Numbered from the stretch's first letter, positions 54,163 through 63,925 are shown. The stretch: 64,000 nt of DNA from Rhodobacteraceae bacterium M382 (GCA_025141015.1 CP081099.1:1-64000), one strand, 5' to 3'. The notes: generated by a model from the sequence alone, not told the origin. Program-made: numbers and translations.

Positions 54163-55098
54163 ATGACCGGTTCTGCCCATGTCACGATCCTCCTGGCCAT
54201 GCGCAATGGCGGGGACGAACTGGCCCCCCAGCTGGACAGCTATCTGACCCAGACCCTGAAACCGGCGCGCATTCTGGCCTCGGACGATGGGTCGCACGAT
54301 GACAGCCGCGCCGTCTTTGAACGCTTTGCTCAGCGCGCCCGCGCCGACGGTATCGACTGTCAGCTGTTTGACGGGCCGCAAAAGGGGGCCACCGCCAATT
54401 TCCTGTCGCTGCTGGCCCGCCCCGGTGCCGACACCACCCATGTGGCGCTGTCGGACCAGGACGACATCTGGTTGCCCGGCAAACTGGAGGACGCGGTCCA
54501 GCGTCTGGCCCCACAGGGTGCCCACCCGGCCCTGCTGGGCACGCGCAGCTGGGAATGGGACCCGGACACCGATCGCCGGCAGCTGTCACGCCCGGTGCCG
54601 CCGCCCTATGATTTCCGCCACGCGCTGGTGCAGAATTTTGCCGGTGGCAACACCATGATGCTGAATCGCAGCGGTCTGGATCTGGTGCAACGCGCCCTGC
54701 CCCGCACCCGGGATGCCGCCGTGCATGACTGGTGGCTGTACCAGCTGATTTCGGGGGCCGGTGGGACCGTCCTGCTGGGCGAAGAGCCGCATATCCTCTA
54801 CCGCCAGCATCACGGCAATCAGATCGGTGCCAATACCGGGCTGCGCTCGAAACTGCGGCGGTTTCGCGCCATGCTGTGCGGCACCTATCGCACCTGGAAT
54901 GATCTCAATGTCACCGCGCTGAACGCGACCCGTGATCTTCTGATGCCCGACGCACAGGACATCCTGTTCCGGTTTGCCCGGGATCGCGGCCGCGCGCTGC
55001 CGGCCCGGCTGGCCATGTTGCGCAGCACCCGGCTGCGCCGCAAGGGCGGCCTCAACCAGGCCACCCTGTGGGTGGCCGCCGTGTTGGGCAAACTCTGA
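54163..55098 (+). CDS. family 2 glycosyltransferase
   Basis: 311-residue GT-A fold transferase, probably cytoplasmic. Motifs: VTILLAMRNGGDELAPQLDSYL, SDDGSHDDS, the DxD-type metal site SDQDDIW, and HDWWLYQLISGAGG for the acceptor side. This SDQDD form is common in rhamnosyltransferases, which suits the rml operon; the donor is inferred. It is the last of three coupled genes (51257-55098) and converges on the sugar-transferase gene. Confidence 0.87.
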   Translation: MTGSAHVTILLAMRNGGDELAPQLDSYLTQTLKPARILASDDGSHDDSRAVFERFAQRARADGIDCQLFDGPQKGATANFLSLLARPGADTTHVALSDQDDIWLPGKLEDAVQRLAPQGAHPALLGTRSWEWDPDTDRRQLSRPVPPPYDFRHALVQNFAGGNTMMLNRSGLDLVQRALPRTRDAAVHDWWLYQLISGAGGTVLLGEEPHILYRQHHGNQIGANTGLRSKLRRFRAMLCGTYRTWNDLNVTALNATRDLLMPDAQDILFRFARDRGRALPARLAMLRSTRLRRKGGLNQATLWVAAVLGKL

Positions 55099-55145
55099 TC
55101 CGGTTCGACCCGATCAGGCTCAAACGCCCATATCAGAGCCTGTTT

Positions 55146-55192
55146 CAACCTGTTTTGCGGGCCGCCATCAGCCGCTTCTGCGAAACAGGTTG
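55146..55192. terminator. inverted repeat between convergent genes
   Basis: CAACCTGTTT (55146-55155) and AAACAGGTTG (55183-55192) form a 10-bp inverted repeat spanning the end of the minus-strand sugar-transferase gene. It may act as a terminator for either gene, without a clear T tract. Confidence 0.4.
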
Positions 55193-55782
55193 CCAATGGT
55201 CTGGAACACCAGATCAAAGTCATAGCACATGCTCTGATGGCGCTGATAAATCAGATCCAGCCGCGCCTTGGCCGGAACGCAGACCTTGGAATACACCAGA
55301 TCGGTTTCCTCAGGGGTGGCACAGCGCGCCAGCAGCGCCGCCTCGTGGCGGTGATAGGTGATCGATGCCAACCCCGTCACCCCGGGGCGTGATTTCAGCA
55401 CCTCGCTGTAGATCTCGGGATGGCGTTCGACATATTCCCGCAGCGGCGGGCGCGGCCCGACAAAGCTCAGATCGCCCCTGAGAATGTTCCAGAGCTGGGG
55501 AAATTCATCCAGCCGTTTTGAACGCAGCCAGGCCCCGGTGGGGGTGATCCGCGCACTCTTGTCCCCGCCCGAAACACCGGCGTCCTCGGCAACCACCGTC
55601 ATCGTGCGCAGCTTCCACAACATAAAGGGGCGATCCATCCCGTTCATCCGCTCGGCCACATAGAAAATCGGACGTCCCTCCCGGATCAGCAGCCAGATCA
55701 GCAGCCCCAGCAGGATCGGCCCCAGCAGCAGCACCAGCAGCGCGGCAAAGAACAGATCGAATATGCGTTTTCTCCAGGTCAT
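55168..55782 (-). CDS. initiating sugar-phosphate transferase (undecaprenyl-phosphate)
   Basis: 204-residue monotopic phosphoglycosyl transferase of the short, PglC-like type: one N-terminal membrane hairpin (KRIFDLFFAALLVLLLGPILLGLLIWLLI) and the catalytic region (FMLWKLRTM, ITPTGAWLRSKRLDEFPQLW with the conserved Asp-Glu, GDLSFVGPRPPL). It transfers a sugar-1-phosphate to undecaprenyl phosphate to start the repeat unit. It lacks the extra N-terminal membrane domain of WcaJ-type enzymes. Confidence 0.9.
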   Translation of the reverse strand: MTWRKRIFDLFFAALLVLLLGPILLGLLIWLLIREGRPIFYVAERMNGMDRPFMLWKLRTMTVVAEDAGVSGGDKSARITPTGAWLRSKRLDEFPQLWNILRGDLSFVGPRPPLREYVERHPEIYSEVLKSRPGVTGLASITYHRHEAALLARCATPEETDLVYSKVCVPAKARLDLIYQRHQSMCYDFDLVFQTIGNLFRRSG

Positions 55783-55836
55783 GCGGTTCCTTGCCCTCGG
55801 TATGTGTCAGCAGTGTTTATCGGCGGTGTTTGCCCG

Positions 55837-56703
55837 CTATGTGACATGTGGCCCGATCCGGCGCCAGTCCGCCACCATCTGCGACGGATCAGCAGCGGTG
55901 CGCCCGACCACGGACATCGCAGCCAACCGCGCGGGATCCAGTTCAACCCGGGCGATCACCCCGTCGGGGGCCGGACGTGGTGTCCAGGCCAACCCGGCCG
56001 CATCCAGCAGCGCGCCCATGGCGATGGGACCGGGCGCGGCAATGTTGAGCGCGGGCGGCAGATCCGTCGCCGCCACCACATCGCCCAGGGCCTGTGCCAG
56101 ATCTCCCATCCCGATATAGCTGCGTTGCGGCGTGCCGCCATCGGGCAGGACATCCAACGCAAATCCCGGCCGCCAGCCGCCCAGAATCGCATCCAGCCCG
56201 GCGATATTGCCAATCCTCAGTGCGCTCACCGTCGCCCCCAATGCGGCCCCCAGGGCCGCGCCCCGCGCCTCCATCCGGGCCTTGGCCACCCCATAAGGGG
56301 CCTGTGGGCACAGCGCGGCGGTCTCGTCCAGGCAGCCCGGTTGATTGCCATAAACAGCCGCCGATGACGCCAGCAACACCCGCGCGCCCGTGGCCGCCCC
56401 GACCCGAATCGCCGCCTCGGCCAGGGTGACATTGTCCTCCAGATCCGCGCCCCGGCCCGGAATGACCCCGGCCAGACACAGGATCACATCACAATCGCGC
56501 GCGGCCCGCCGATAGGCATCTCCGTCATGCAGCGGGTCAAAGATCGCCCATGTCCCCGCTGTTGGGCCTTCTGTTGTTGCTTGTGTGGCAGGCCCGGACC
56601 GGCTCTGCCACAGCACGTCTGCAGACCGCCGCCCCCAGCACCGTTGCAACACACGGCCAATCCGGCCTGTTGCTCCAACAACCAATGTGGCAGGAAACGA
56701 CAT
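55837..56703 (-). CDS. NAD-dependent sugar epimerase/dehydratase family protein
   Basis: 288-residue extended short-chain dehydrogenase. The Rossmann motif is VVGATGRIG at the N-terminus; the active-site features are LLASSAAVYGNQ and the YGVAKARME (YxxxK) pair. It is small for a nucleotide-sugar epimerase, so it could be a 4-reductase or an epimerase with an unknown substrate. It is divergent from the Wza-like gene and near the sugar transferase, which suggests a role in precursor supply. Confidence 0.82.
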   Translation of the reverse strand: MSFPATLVVGATGRIGRVLQRCWGRRSADVLWQSRSGPATQATTEGPTAGTWAIFDPLHDGDAYRRAARDCDVILCLAGVIPGRGADLEDNVTLAEAAIRVGAATGARVLLASSAAVYGNQPGCLDETAALCPQAPYGVAKARMEARGAALGAALGATVSALRIGNIAGLDAILGGWRPGFALDVLPDGGTPQRSYIGMGDLAQALGDVVAATDLPPALNIAAPGPIAMGALLDAAGLAWTPRPAPDGVIARVELDPARLAAMSVVGRTAADPSQMVADWRRIGPHVT

Positions 56704-56789
56704 GATACTCCTTGTTCAGGTTGACGCGTTCTCCCACGGCAGTATCTTGCGAACACCAAAAATCAAGACATTTCCGACAGGCGGGCTTC

Positions 56790-57917
56790 ATGCGGCATAT
56801 CCTTTTACTTCTCGTTCTGGTCAGCGTCGGCCTGCTGCCTGCGGCCTGTTCGCGCAGCCGCCTGCCCGGGGGCGCGCCGGTCAGCGAAGAAATCCTGAAA
56901 GAGGCCGACGCGGAAACCGCCGATTTCGCGCTCTACCCGGTCACCCGCGCCTTTCTGCCCACCGTGGCCCAATGGCCGACCACCGGAACCCAGGAAAACC
57001 TGCGCTGGATCGCCGGCAGCCAGGGGGCCAAAACCCAGATCATCCAGCCCGGCGACAAGCTGACGCTGCGGATCTGGGACAGCAGCGACAATTCACTGCT
57101 GACCTCTCTGGATGAAAAGATGGTCCAGTTGCAGGATGTGACCGTCGCCTCGAACGGGTCGATCTTCATGCCCTATGTGGGCAATATCAGCGTCATCGGC
57201 CTGACCCCGGATCTGGCCCGCGAGGAATTGCAATCGGCGCTGGAAACCATCATCCCCTCGGCCCAGCTGCAGCTCGACATGAACGAAGGGCGCAACAACT
57301 CGGTCGATCTGGTCAGCGGTGTGGCCCGGCCCGGCACCTATCCGATGCCCGACCGCAACTATTCGGTGATGGGGCTGATTTCGGCAGGCGGCGGCATCGC
57401 TGCGACGCTGAACAACCCGCAGATCCGGCTGATGCGCGGCGGCGCGCTTTATGGCACCTCGGTTGACAATCTGCTCAACAATCCCCGGTTCGATACCCTG
57501 CTGCGCGGCGGCGATCGGGTGTTCGTCGAAGAGGACGAACGCTATTTCCTGTCCTTCGGGGCCACCGGCCGCGAAGACCTGCATGTTTTCACCAAGGACA
57601 CGGTTTCGGCCATGGACGCCGTGTCGATCACCGGCGGCCTGCAGGACAACAAGGCCGACCCCAAGGGGTTGCTGATCCTGCGTGAATATCCCGCCTCTGC
57701 GGTGGCGGCCGGCAATCGCGGCCCGCGTCAGCCCCGGGTGGTGTTCTCGCTGGACCTGGCCAGCGCCGACGGCATCTTTTCGGCCCGCCGGTTCCAGATC
57801 AACCCCGATGATCTGATCATCGCCACGGAATCGCCGATCAACGACGTGCTGACCGTGTCCAACATCATCGGCAACTTTGTCGGTGTCTTCAACACCACCG
57901 CCAATCTGGGCAATTGA
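56790..57917 (+). CDS. outer-membrane polysaccharide export lipoprotein (Wza/KpsD-like)
   Basis: About 375 residues from the ATG at 56790 (MRHILLLL), chosen because it gives a proper lipoprotein signal ending LLPAAC (Cys20). The Poly_export domain follows (IIQPGDKLTLRIWDSSDNSLLT, VASNGSIFMPYVGNISVIGLTPDLAREEL), then SLBB-like repeats (VDLVSGVARPGTYPMPDRNYSVMGLISAGGGI; VTGRE-type GATGREDLHVFTKD). It forms the outer-membrane exit for the ABC-exported polysaccharide, partnering KpsE/KpsM/KpsT. Monocistronic in appearance. Confidence 0.92.
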   Translation: MRHILLLLVLVSVGLLPAACSRSRLPGGAPVSEEILKEADAETADFALYPVTRAFLPTVAQWPTTGTQENLRWIAGSQGAKTQIIQPGDKLTLRIWDSSDNSLLTSLDEKMVQLQDVTVASNGSIFMPYVGNISVIGLTPDLAREELQSALETIIPSAQLQLDMNEGRNNSVDLVSGVARPGTYPMPDRNYSVMGLISAGGGIAATLNNPQIRLMRGGALYGTSVDNLLNNPRFDTLLRGGDRVFVEEDERYFLSFGATGREDLHVFTKDTVSAMDAVSITGGLQDNKADPKGLLILREYPASAVAAGNRGPRQPRVVFSLDLASADGIFSARRFQINPDDLIIATESPINDVLTVSNIIGNFVGVFNTTANLGN

Positions 57918-58004
57918 TCCCGCGCCCCTGACGCCGCTCACAGCGGGCTGGTCACGGGCGGACACAGGGGGGCACAGGGGGGCGGGCACGGGACCTGGAC
58001 CGGA

Positions 58005-59258
58005 TCAGCCCGGCACCGCGATCCGCAGATGTGCCGGAACCAGGGCGTTCATCTGCCGGATATGTTCCGGCAGGCAGCGGGTCGTGAAATCATAGGTTTC
58101 GACCACATGCGCCCGGGCCGCGGGCCCCAGATGGGCATAGGCACCGGGGTTGGCCAGCACGTCGATCACCTGATCCGCCAGCGCCTGCGGATCAAAGAAA
58201 TCCACCAGCAGCCCGGTTTTGCCATGGGTCACCGCCTCGCGCACTGACGGCACATCGGACGCCACGATGGTGGCCTGCATGGCCATGGATTCCAGCAGCG
58301 ACCAGCTCATCACAAAGGGCATGGTCAGATGCAGGTGACAGCGGCTGATCTGGACCACCTGACAAAAGCTGGAATAGGGCACCCGGCCCAGGAAATGCAC
58401 CCGGTTCCAGTCGACGCTGTCACCCAGTGCCTCGGTCAGCTCGGCGCGCAGCCCCTGCGGGTGCTTGCTCTTGCGACCATACGAAACATCATCACCCCCC
58501 ACCACCAGCACCCGTGCGTTGGGCCGGGCGGCCAGGATCCGGGGCAGCGCCGCCATAAAGATGTGAAAGCCGCGGGCATGTTCCAGATTGCGGGCCAGAT
58601 AGGTGAACACCTCATCCTGTCGGGTGATCGGCCGCTCCAGCCGCCCCAGCGTGAGCGACACCTCCGGGTCAGGCCCCAGCCGATCGGTGCGGATCCCGTC
58701 ATGGCAGGTGTAGAATTTCGGATGGAAGGCGTCGGGAAACGTGTTCTTTTGCCAGACGGTCGGCACATGGCCCAGATCCACCTTGTGGATATTGGCATAG
58801 GGCACCGCGTTGCGGGCCTCCATCAGGAACGGCATGTGATCGGAAACCGGCTCGGCCGGGTCGAACCCGACCAGCCCGCCGGTGGCGTTGTAGAAATATT
58901 CAAAGAATCCCAGGATCGGCACATCCGGCCAGATCTGTTTCATGAACAACAGCTCGCCCCAACCGGTATGACCCAGGATCAGATCCGGGCGAAACCCCTC
59001 GCTCTGTTCCAGATCGCGTGCGGCCATGGCCGCCCCAAACCCCGCCCCCGTGGCCTCTTCCCAGACCTTGGACAGCCCATAGGCCTTGGCGTCGGGGCTG
59101 TGGTGGGGCTTGTAGGTTCGGGTCAGCACCCCGTTGATCCGGGGCGCATCCTGGCGTTGGGTCAGGAACACGATCCGATGCCCCCCCTGCGCGACCAGCC
59201 ACATGAGCAGCTCGCGATATTGCCCGGGCATGTTCTGGTGCACAAAGAGAATATTCAT
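58005..59258 (-). CDS. family 4-type glycosyltransferase
   Basis: 417-residue GT-B glycosyltransferase. The N-terminal FVHQNMPGQYRELLMWL and the C-terminal nucleotide-sugar region (ARVLVVGGDDVSYG, VHFLGRVPYSSF, SWSLLESMAMQATIVASDV, GKTGLLVDFFDP) define it. The N-terminal domain matches the FVHQNFPGQ type often found in capsule and exopolysaccharide clusters. Its start is 18 nt after the rmlA stop on the same strand, so it is probably the last gene of the rml operon; a rhamnosyltransferase role is inferred. Confidence 0.88.
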   Translation of the reverse strand: MNILFVHQNMPGQYRELLMWLVAQGGHRIVFLTQRQDAPRINGVLTRTYKPHHSPDAKAYGLSKVWEEATGAGFGAAMAARDLEQSEGFRPDLILGHTGWGELLFMKQIWPDVPILGFFEYFYNATGGLVGFDPAEPVSDHMPFLMEARNAVPYANIHKVDLGHVPTVWQKNTFPDAFHPKFYTCHDGIRTDRLGPDPEVSLTLGRLERPITRQDEVFTYLARNLEHARGFHIFMAALPRILAARPNARVLVVGGDDVSYGRKSKHPQGLRAELTEALGDSVDWNRVHFLGRVPYSSFCQVVQISRCHLHLTMPFVMSWSLLESMAMQATIVASDVPSVREAVTHGKTGLLVDFFDPQALADQVIDVLANPGAYAHLGPAARAHVVETYDFTTRCLPEHIRQMNALVPAHLRIAVPG

Positions 59259-59276
59259 CGTTCAAATCCTGTCCTG

Positions 59277-60149
59277 CTAATGCAAAAGCCCCTTGAGATA
59301 GGTGCCATATCCATTCTTGCTGAACAGCTCGGCCCGCTCTGCCAACTGCGCATCCGTGGTCCAACCATTCTGATGCGCGATCTCTTCGGGACAGCCGGTC
59401 TGCAGGCCCTGGCGTTTTTCCAGCGTGCGCACGAAATTGCCCGCATCCAGCAGGGACCCATGGGTGCCGGTGTCCAGCCAGGCATAGCCCCGCCCCATGC
59501 GTTGCAGGGTCAGTTCGCCGTCCTCCAGATACATCTCCAACAGCGACGTGATCTCCAGCTCTCCGCGCGCCGAGGGGCGCACCCTGCGGGCCCGCTCCGG
59601 GGCTGTGCCATCCAGGAAATACAACCCCGTCACCGCATAGTTCGACGGCGGCACCGGCGGTTTTTCGATGATCGACCTGACCGACCCGTCGGGGGCAAAA
59701 TCCACCACACCATAGCGTTCGGGATCTGCCACGTGATAGCCGAACACGGTGCCGCCGGTGGTCTGGGAATCCGCCGCCGCCATCAGTTCGGGCAGCCCGT
59801 GACCAAAAAAGATATTGTCGCCCAGCACCATGGCCGACGGCGCGCCATCCAGAAACTCCTCGGCCAGAATATAGGCCTGTGCCAGCCCCTCGGGGTTGGG
59901 CTGGGTCACATAGGTCAGCGCGATTCCCCACTGGCTGCCATCCCCCAGCATACGTTGAAACTGGGCCTGGTCCTGCGGCGTGGTGATCATGCAGATCTCG
60001 CGGATACCAGCCAGCATCAGCACCGAGATCGGATAATAGATCATCGGTTTGTCATAGATCGGCAGCAGCTGCTTTGAGATCCCGATGGTGATCGGATACA
60101 GCCGGGTGCCGCTGCCGCCCGCCAGAATGATGCCTTTGCGGTTGGTCAT
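59277..60149 (-). CDS. rmlA: glucose-1-phosphate thymidylyltransferase RmlA
   Basis: First enzyme of dTDP-L-rhamnose synthesis: glucose-1-phosphate + dTTP to dTDP-glucose. 290 residues with the nucleotidyltransferase signature GGSGTRLYPITIGISKQLLP near the N-terminus, then KPMIYYPISVLMLAGIREI, VLGDNIFFGHGLPE and GRGYAWLDTGTHGSLLDA. Full length and intact. Fourth gene of rmlC-B-D-A. Confidence 0.97.
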   Translation of the reverse strand: MTNRKGIILAGGSGTRLYPITIGISKQLLPIYDKPMIYYPISVLMLAGIREICMITTPQDQAQFQRMLGDGSQWGIALTYVTQPNPEGLAQAYILAEEFLDGAPSAMVLGDNIFFGHGLPELMAAADSQTTGGTVFGYHVADPERYGVVDFAPDGSVRSIIEKPPVPPSNYAVTGLYFLDGTAPERARRVRPSARGELEITSLLEMYLEDGELTLQRMGRGYAWLDTGTHGSLLDAGNFVRTLEKRQGLQTGCPEEIAHQNGWTTDAQLAERAELFSKNGYGTYLKGLLH

Positions 60150-60222
60150 ATGTTGTGTTTCAACCTCTCGAATATGGGCCTGCGCCGCAGGTTCTGCGCC
60201 GATCCGGCCCGCGTCATGAAAA

Positions 60223-61089
60223 TCAGTCTTTCTTCAGGGCGTCCAGATCGGCCAGGATCTCGGTCAGCCCCGCCTTCCAATCCGGGCGCGGCAGGCCAAA
60301 GACCGCCTCGGTCGCGGAATTGTCCATGCGCGAATTGAGCGGGCGCCGGGCCGGTGTGGGATAGTCTGAACTGGGGATATCGACCACGTCACAGTCAATC
60401 CCGGCCTGGTCAAAGATCTCGCGGGCAAAATCGGCCCAGCTGACATCCGGTCCGCCCGACACATGGTAGCTGCCCGATTTCGACGGATCCGCCACCAGCT
60501 GCCGGGCCACGGCCAGACAGGCATCGGCCAGCGCCGCCGCCGGGGTCGGGCCGCCGATCTGATCGGCCACAATGGTCAGCCGGTCGCGCTCGGCGCCCAG
60601 CTTCAGCATGGTCTTGATGAAATTATGTCCATGTGCGGATACCACCCACGACGTGCGCAGGATGGCATGCACCCCGCCTGCCGCGCGCACCGCGATTTCG
60701 CCGTTCAGCTTGGTGCGCCCATAGGCCCCCAGCGGTCCCATCGGGGCGTCCACCGCAAACGGCTGATCACCGGATCCGTCAAAGACGTAATCGGTCGACA
60801 CCTGTACAAACGGCAATCCGCGCGCGGCCGCTGCGCGGGCCAGGGCACCGGCGGTGGTGGCATTGATCATCTCGGCCAGCGGTTCGTCCTCTTCGGCCTT
60901 GTCGACGGCCGTATAGGCCACCGCATTGATCACCGCATCGGCGTCTGTCGCTGTGACAAAGGCAACGCAGGTTTCGGGGCGGGTGAAATCCGCCTCGTCC
61001 AGCCCGCGCACCTCCAGCGTGACATCACCGGCCCGGCGGATCAGCTCCTGACCCAGCTGGCCGATCTCTCCGAATACAAGACACTTCAT
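60223..61089 (-). CDS. rmlD: dTDP-4-dehydrorhamnose reductase RmlD
   Basis: Final reductase of dTDP-L-rhamnose synthesis. About 288 residues from the ATG at 61089 ([16 protein letters not shown]), which overlaps the rmlB stop by 4 nt and fits the family length; the longer upstream frame is not needed. Motifs: GEIGQLG cofactor loop, [27 protein letters not shown] and YGRTKLNGE (YxxxK). The substrate is made by RmlC. Confidence 0.96.
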   Translation of the reverse strand: MKCLVFGEIGQLGQELIRRAGDVTLEVRGLDEADFTRPETCVAFVTATDADAVINAVAYTAVDKAEEDEPLAEMINATTAGALARAAAARGLPFVQVSTDYVFDGSGDQPFAVDAPMGPLGAYGRTKLNGEIAVRAAGGVHAILRTSWVVSAHGHNFIKTMLKLGAERDRLTIVADQIGGPTPAAALADACLAVARQLVADPSKSGSYHVSGGPDVSWADFAREIFDQAGIDCDVVDIPSSDYPTPARRPLNSRMDNSATEAVFGLPRPDWKAGLTEILADLDALKKD

Positions 61090-62138
61090 GCTTTCACTCC
61101 CAGACGTTCGCCCACGCCGGCGCGGTCCTGCAGCGCCCGCCACCAGTTTTCATTGTCCAGATACCATTGCACGGTGCGCGCCAGCCCCTCTTCGACCGTG
61201 ACACTGGGCCGCCAGCCCAGTTCGGTCCGGATCCGGGTCGGGTCGATGGCATAGCGCGCATCATGGCCGGGCCGGTCGGTGACAAAGGTGATCTGCGCCC
61301 GATAGGAGGCGCCATCGGCCCGCGGACGTTTTTCATCCAGAATACCGCACAGCGTCTCCACCAGCGCGAGGTTGGTGCGTTCATTTTCGCCACCGATGTT
61401 ATACGTCCGCCCCAGCGCGCCCTTCTGCACCACGGTCAGCAGCGCATCGGCATGATCCTCGACAAACAGCCAGTCGCGGATGTTGGACCCATCGCCATAG
61501 ATCGGCAGATCCCTGCCCGCCAGCGCGTTCAGGATGATCACCGGGATCAGCTTTTCGGGGAAATGATAGGGGCCGTAATTGTTCGAACAATTGGTCAGCA
61601 CCACCGGCAGCCCATAGGTCTCGGCCCAGGCGCGCACCAGATGGTCCGAGCTGGCCTTGGACGCCGAATAGGGCGAACGCGGGTCATAGGCGGTGTCTTC
61701 GGTGAACAGCACGTCGGGGTCGCTGGGCAGCGAGCCATAGACCTCGTCGGTCGAGATGTGATGGAAACGGAACGTCTCCGGCCTGCCTGCCTGCATCCAA
61801 TAGCTGCGCGCCGCCTCGAGCATGTTGTAGGTGCCGGTGATATTGGTTTCGATGAAATCGCCGGGGCCGTCGATCGACCGGTCCACATGGGATTCCGCGG
61901 CCAGATGCATCACCGCATCCGGGCTGTGTTCGCCAAAAACCCGGTCCAGCGCCGCCCGATCGCGGATGTCGGCCTGCACGAACACGTAATTCGGGCTGTC
62001 CGCGACGCTGGCCACATTGTCCAGACAGGCGGCATAGGTGAGCGCATCGAGATTGACCACCTGATGTCCGTCCCGAATGGCCTGGCGCACAACGGCGGAT
62101 CCGATGAATCCCGCCCCCCCGGTGACAAGCAGTTTCAT
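61086..62138 (-). CDS. rmlB: dTDP-glucose 4,6-dehydratase RmlB
   Basis: Second enzyme of dTDP-L-rhamnose synthesis, converting dTDP-glucose to dTDP-4-keto-6-deoxyglucose with NAD. 350 residues with [13 protein letters not shown], the active-site STDEVYGSL (Asp-Glu) and [14 protein letters not shown] (YxxxK), and [17 protein letters not shown]. Full length. Six nt after rmlC and overlapping rmlD by 4 nt. Confidence 0.97.
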   Translation of the reverse strand: MKLLVTGGAGFIGSAVVRQAIRDGHQVVNLDALTYAACLDNVASVADSPNYVFVQADIRDRAALDRVFGEHSPDAVMHLAAESHVDRSIDGPGDFIETNITGTYNMLEAARSYWMQAGRPETFRFHHISTDEVYGSLPSDPDVLFTEDTAYDPRSPYSASKASSDHLVRAWAETYGLPVVLTNCSNNYGPYHFPEKLIPVIILNALAGRDLPIYGDGSNIRDWLFVEDHADALLTVVQKGALGRTYNIGGENERTNLALVETLCGILDEKRPRADGASYRAQITFVTDRPGHDARYAIDPTRIRTELGWRPSVTVEEGLARTVQWYLDNENWWRALQDRAGVGERLGVKA

Positions 62139-62144
62139 GGTCTC

Positions 62145-62711
62145 TTATCCTTCCCAGACAAACGGGCTGTCGAAATCGGCCAGGGCGGGGGCCACCGCAT
62201 CCTTGCCCGAGAGCACCGGATCGCCCCCCTGCGCTGGGTCGATCCCCCAGTCGATCCCGCAGCTGTCCCAGCGGACGGCCCCGTCACAGTCGGGCGCGTA
62301 ATAATCGGTGCATTTATACAGGATCTCGGTATCGGGTGCGCGGGTCACAAAGCCGTGCAGAAACCCGGCGGGCACCAGCAGCTGCTTGCCGTTTTCTGCT
62401 GTCAGCTCTTCGCCATACCAATGGCCATAGGTGGGGCTGCCCTTGCGGATGTCGACCGCCACGTCAAACAGCGCCCCCTGGCCACAGCGCACCAGCTTGT
62501 CCTGGGCGTGGGGCGGGGCCTGGAAATGCAGACCACGGATGGTGCCCGTCTGGGCCGACATCGAATGATTGTCCTGTACGAACTCCAGATCGATACCATG
62601 GTCGTGCAGAAGCCGTTTGTTCCAGCTTTCGCTGAAAAATCCGCGCGCATCGCCAAACCGATTGGGGGTCAGAACCTTCACACCGGGAAGGGACGTTTCT
62701 TGTATCTGCAT
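62145..62711 (-). CDS. rmlC: dTDP-4-dehydrorhamnose 3,5-epimerase RmlC
   Basis: Third enzyme of dTDP-L-rhamnose synthesis, a cupin-fold double epimerase. 188 residues with FSESWNKRLLHDHGI, the catalytic RGLHFQAPPHAQDKLVRC (His) and GSPTYGHWYGEELTAENGKQ, LLVPAGFLHGFVT, and YKCTDYYAPDCDGAVRWD. First gene of the rmlCBDA run; about 170 bp separate it from the end of repA on the same strand. Confidence 0.96.
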   Translation of the reverse strand: MQIQETSLPGVKVLTPNRFGDARGFFSESWNKRLLHDHGIDLEFVQDNHSMSAQTGTIRGLHFQAPPHAQDKLVRCGQGALFDVAVDIRKGSPTYGHWYGEELTAENGKQLLVPAGFLHGFVTRAPDTEILYKCTDYYAPDCDGAVRWDSCGIDWGIDPAQGGDPVLSGKDAVAPALADFDSPFVWEG

Positions 62712-62842
62712 TTTATCTCAATTTCCGGTCTCAAACTCAGTTCCCCTTTAGCAACCCAACCTCAAACAGTCACCGGGGGAAGCGAATAAATTGCGCCAAC
62801 ACGTCAAAGGGTCCCAATCGGGCCACATGGAACCTCACCCGT

Positions 62843-62891
62843 CGTCCCTGTGCGTCCCTGTGCGTTACGGGGCGTTACGGGGCGTTACGGC
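62843..62891. repeat. 10-bp tandem repeats at the 3' end of repA
   Basis: Two copies of CGTCCCTGTG (62843-62862) are followed by three copies of GCGTTACGGG (62862-62891, the last with one change). The array abuts and overlaps the repA stop codon at 62885-62887. It may be iterons, part of an origin, or slippage repeats; origin function is not shown. Confidence 0.65.
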
Positions 62892-63925
62892 GCGCTGCGT
62901 TTGCGCACCCACCCCAAAAAGGCCGCATCCGGCTTGCGCAGGCGCGGTGCGCCCGAACGCGCCCAGACCCCGCGCCAATCCGCCTCCAGCGCATGGACAT
63001 CGACACCGGGCATCAGGCGGCGGGCCTCGTCACGGGCGGCCTCGGACAGGGTTGGCGGGCGGGCATCGCCTTCGACCAGCCCTCCGCGCGGCGTAAAGCG
63101 GATCAGATCGCCGGGCTCTTCGCGCATGTCGTAATCGGGCAGATGCCCCGCCTCGATCATGTCGCGCAGCATCTTGCGGAACACCCGTCGGGGGCTGGCA
63201 GATCCGGATTTCTTCAACAGCGTTTCGACGGACACCGTCCACCCCGGCTGACGGCCACAATGTTTGCGCGCCAGTTCATAGATGCGCCGCTCCAGCGGTT
63301 TGCGCAGACGGAAATAATCCCGGCTGAGCGTCAGCACCGATTTCGACAGCACCGCCCGGAACAGCCAGTCCGACAGCGTCACCGCCACGCTGACCATTCG
63401 CCCGCCACCCTTGGCCGATGTGGGGGACTTGCGCACGATCTCCCAGCTTTCGATCAGACCAAACCCGGTGGTGGTCTCGGTCTCTCCGGTGGCGATATTG
63501 GTGGTGATCCGGGTGCCGGCCAGCCGCTCAAAGGCCTCGCGCAGACGGCGATAGGCGTCCCCGCTGGTTTCGCGGTTGGTGGCGACCAGCAGATCATGCG
63601 CCTTGAGGTGCAGCGTCCGGCTGACCTGGCGGCCCGCGTTCAGCGCCCCCATCAGCTGCGAGATGCAAAAGATCAGGATGTCCTTGTCATGGATCGTCGC
63701 CAATCCCTTGACCGATGGTGTCACCGTGATCTGCACCCTGTTGTGCTCATACTCCAGAATGCGGCGATCCGGTCGGGTGGCCAGCGAAAACAGCGGATGC
63801 TCCATGCTCGCCAGATCGTTCTTGGGGATGGCATCAAAAATATCGCAGACGAAAAAATCGCTCTGTCGCATTCGGTCCGGCAAAAGGTCTGCACCCTTCC
63901 CGCCTGCCACGGTCATACCAGTCAC
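62885..63925 (-). CDS. repA: plasmid replication initiator RepA (RPA family)
   Basis: Replication initiator of the RepA type found on roseobacter plasmids. Up to 346 residues (start at 63925, 63916 or the ATG at 63871, unresolved). Family features: DFFVCDIFDAIPKNDLASMEHPLFSL, RILEYEHNRVQITVTPSVKGLATIHDKDILIF, a winged-helix DNA-binding region (LRLKAHD-like LHLKAHDLLVATNRETSGDAYRRL), SLSRDYFRL-like LSRDYFRLRKPLERRIYELARKHCG, and the C-terminal LSEAARDEARRLMPGVDV. No parA/parB are within the window, but upstream sequence ends 75 bp away. It indicates an extrachromosomal replicon. Confidence 0.92.
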   Translation of the reverse strand: MTGMTVAGGKGADLLPDRMRQSDFFVCDIFDAIPKNDLASMEHPLFSLATRPDRRILEYEHNRVQITVTPSVKGLATIHDKDILIFCISQLMGALNAGRQVSRTLHLKAHDLLVATNRETSGDAYRRLREAFERLAGTRITTNIATGETETTTGFGLIESWEIVRKSPTSAKGGGRMVSVAVTLSDWLFRAVLSKSVLTLSRDYFRLRKPLERRIYELARKHCGRQPGWTVSVETLLKKSGSASPRRVFRKMLRDMIEAGHLPDYDMREEPGDLIRFTPRGGLVEGDARPPTLSEAARDEARRLMPGVDVHALEADWRGVWARSGAPRLRKPDAAFLGWVRKRSAP

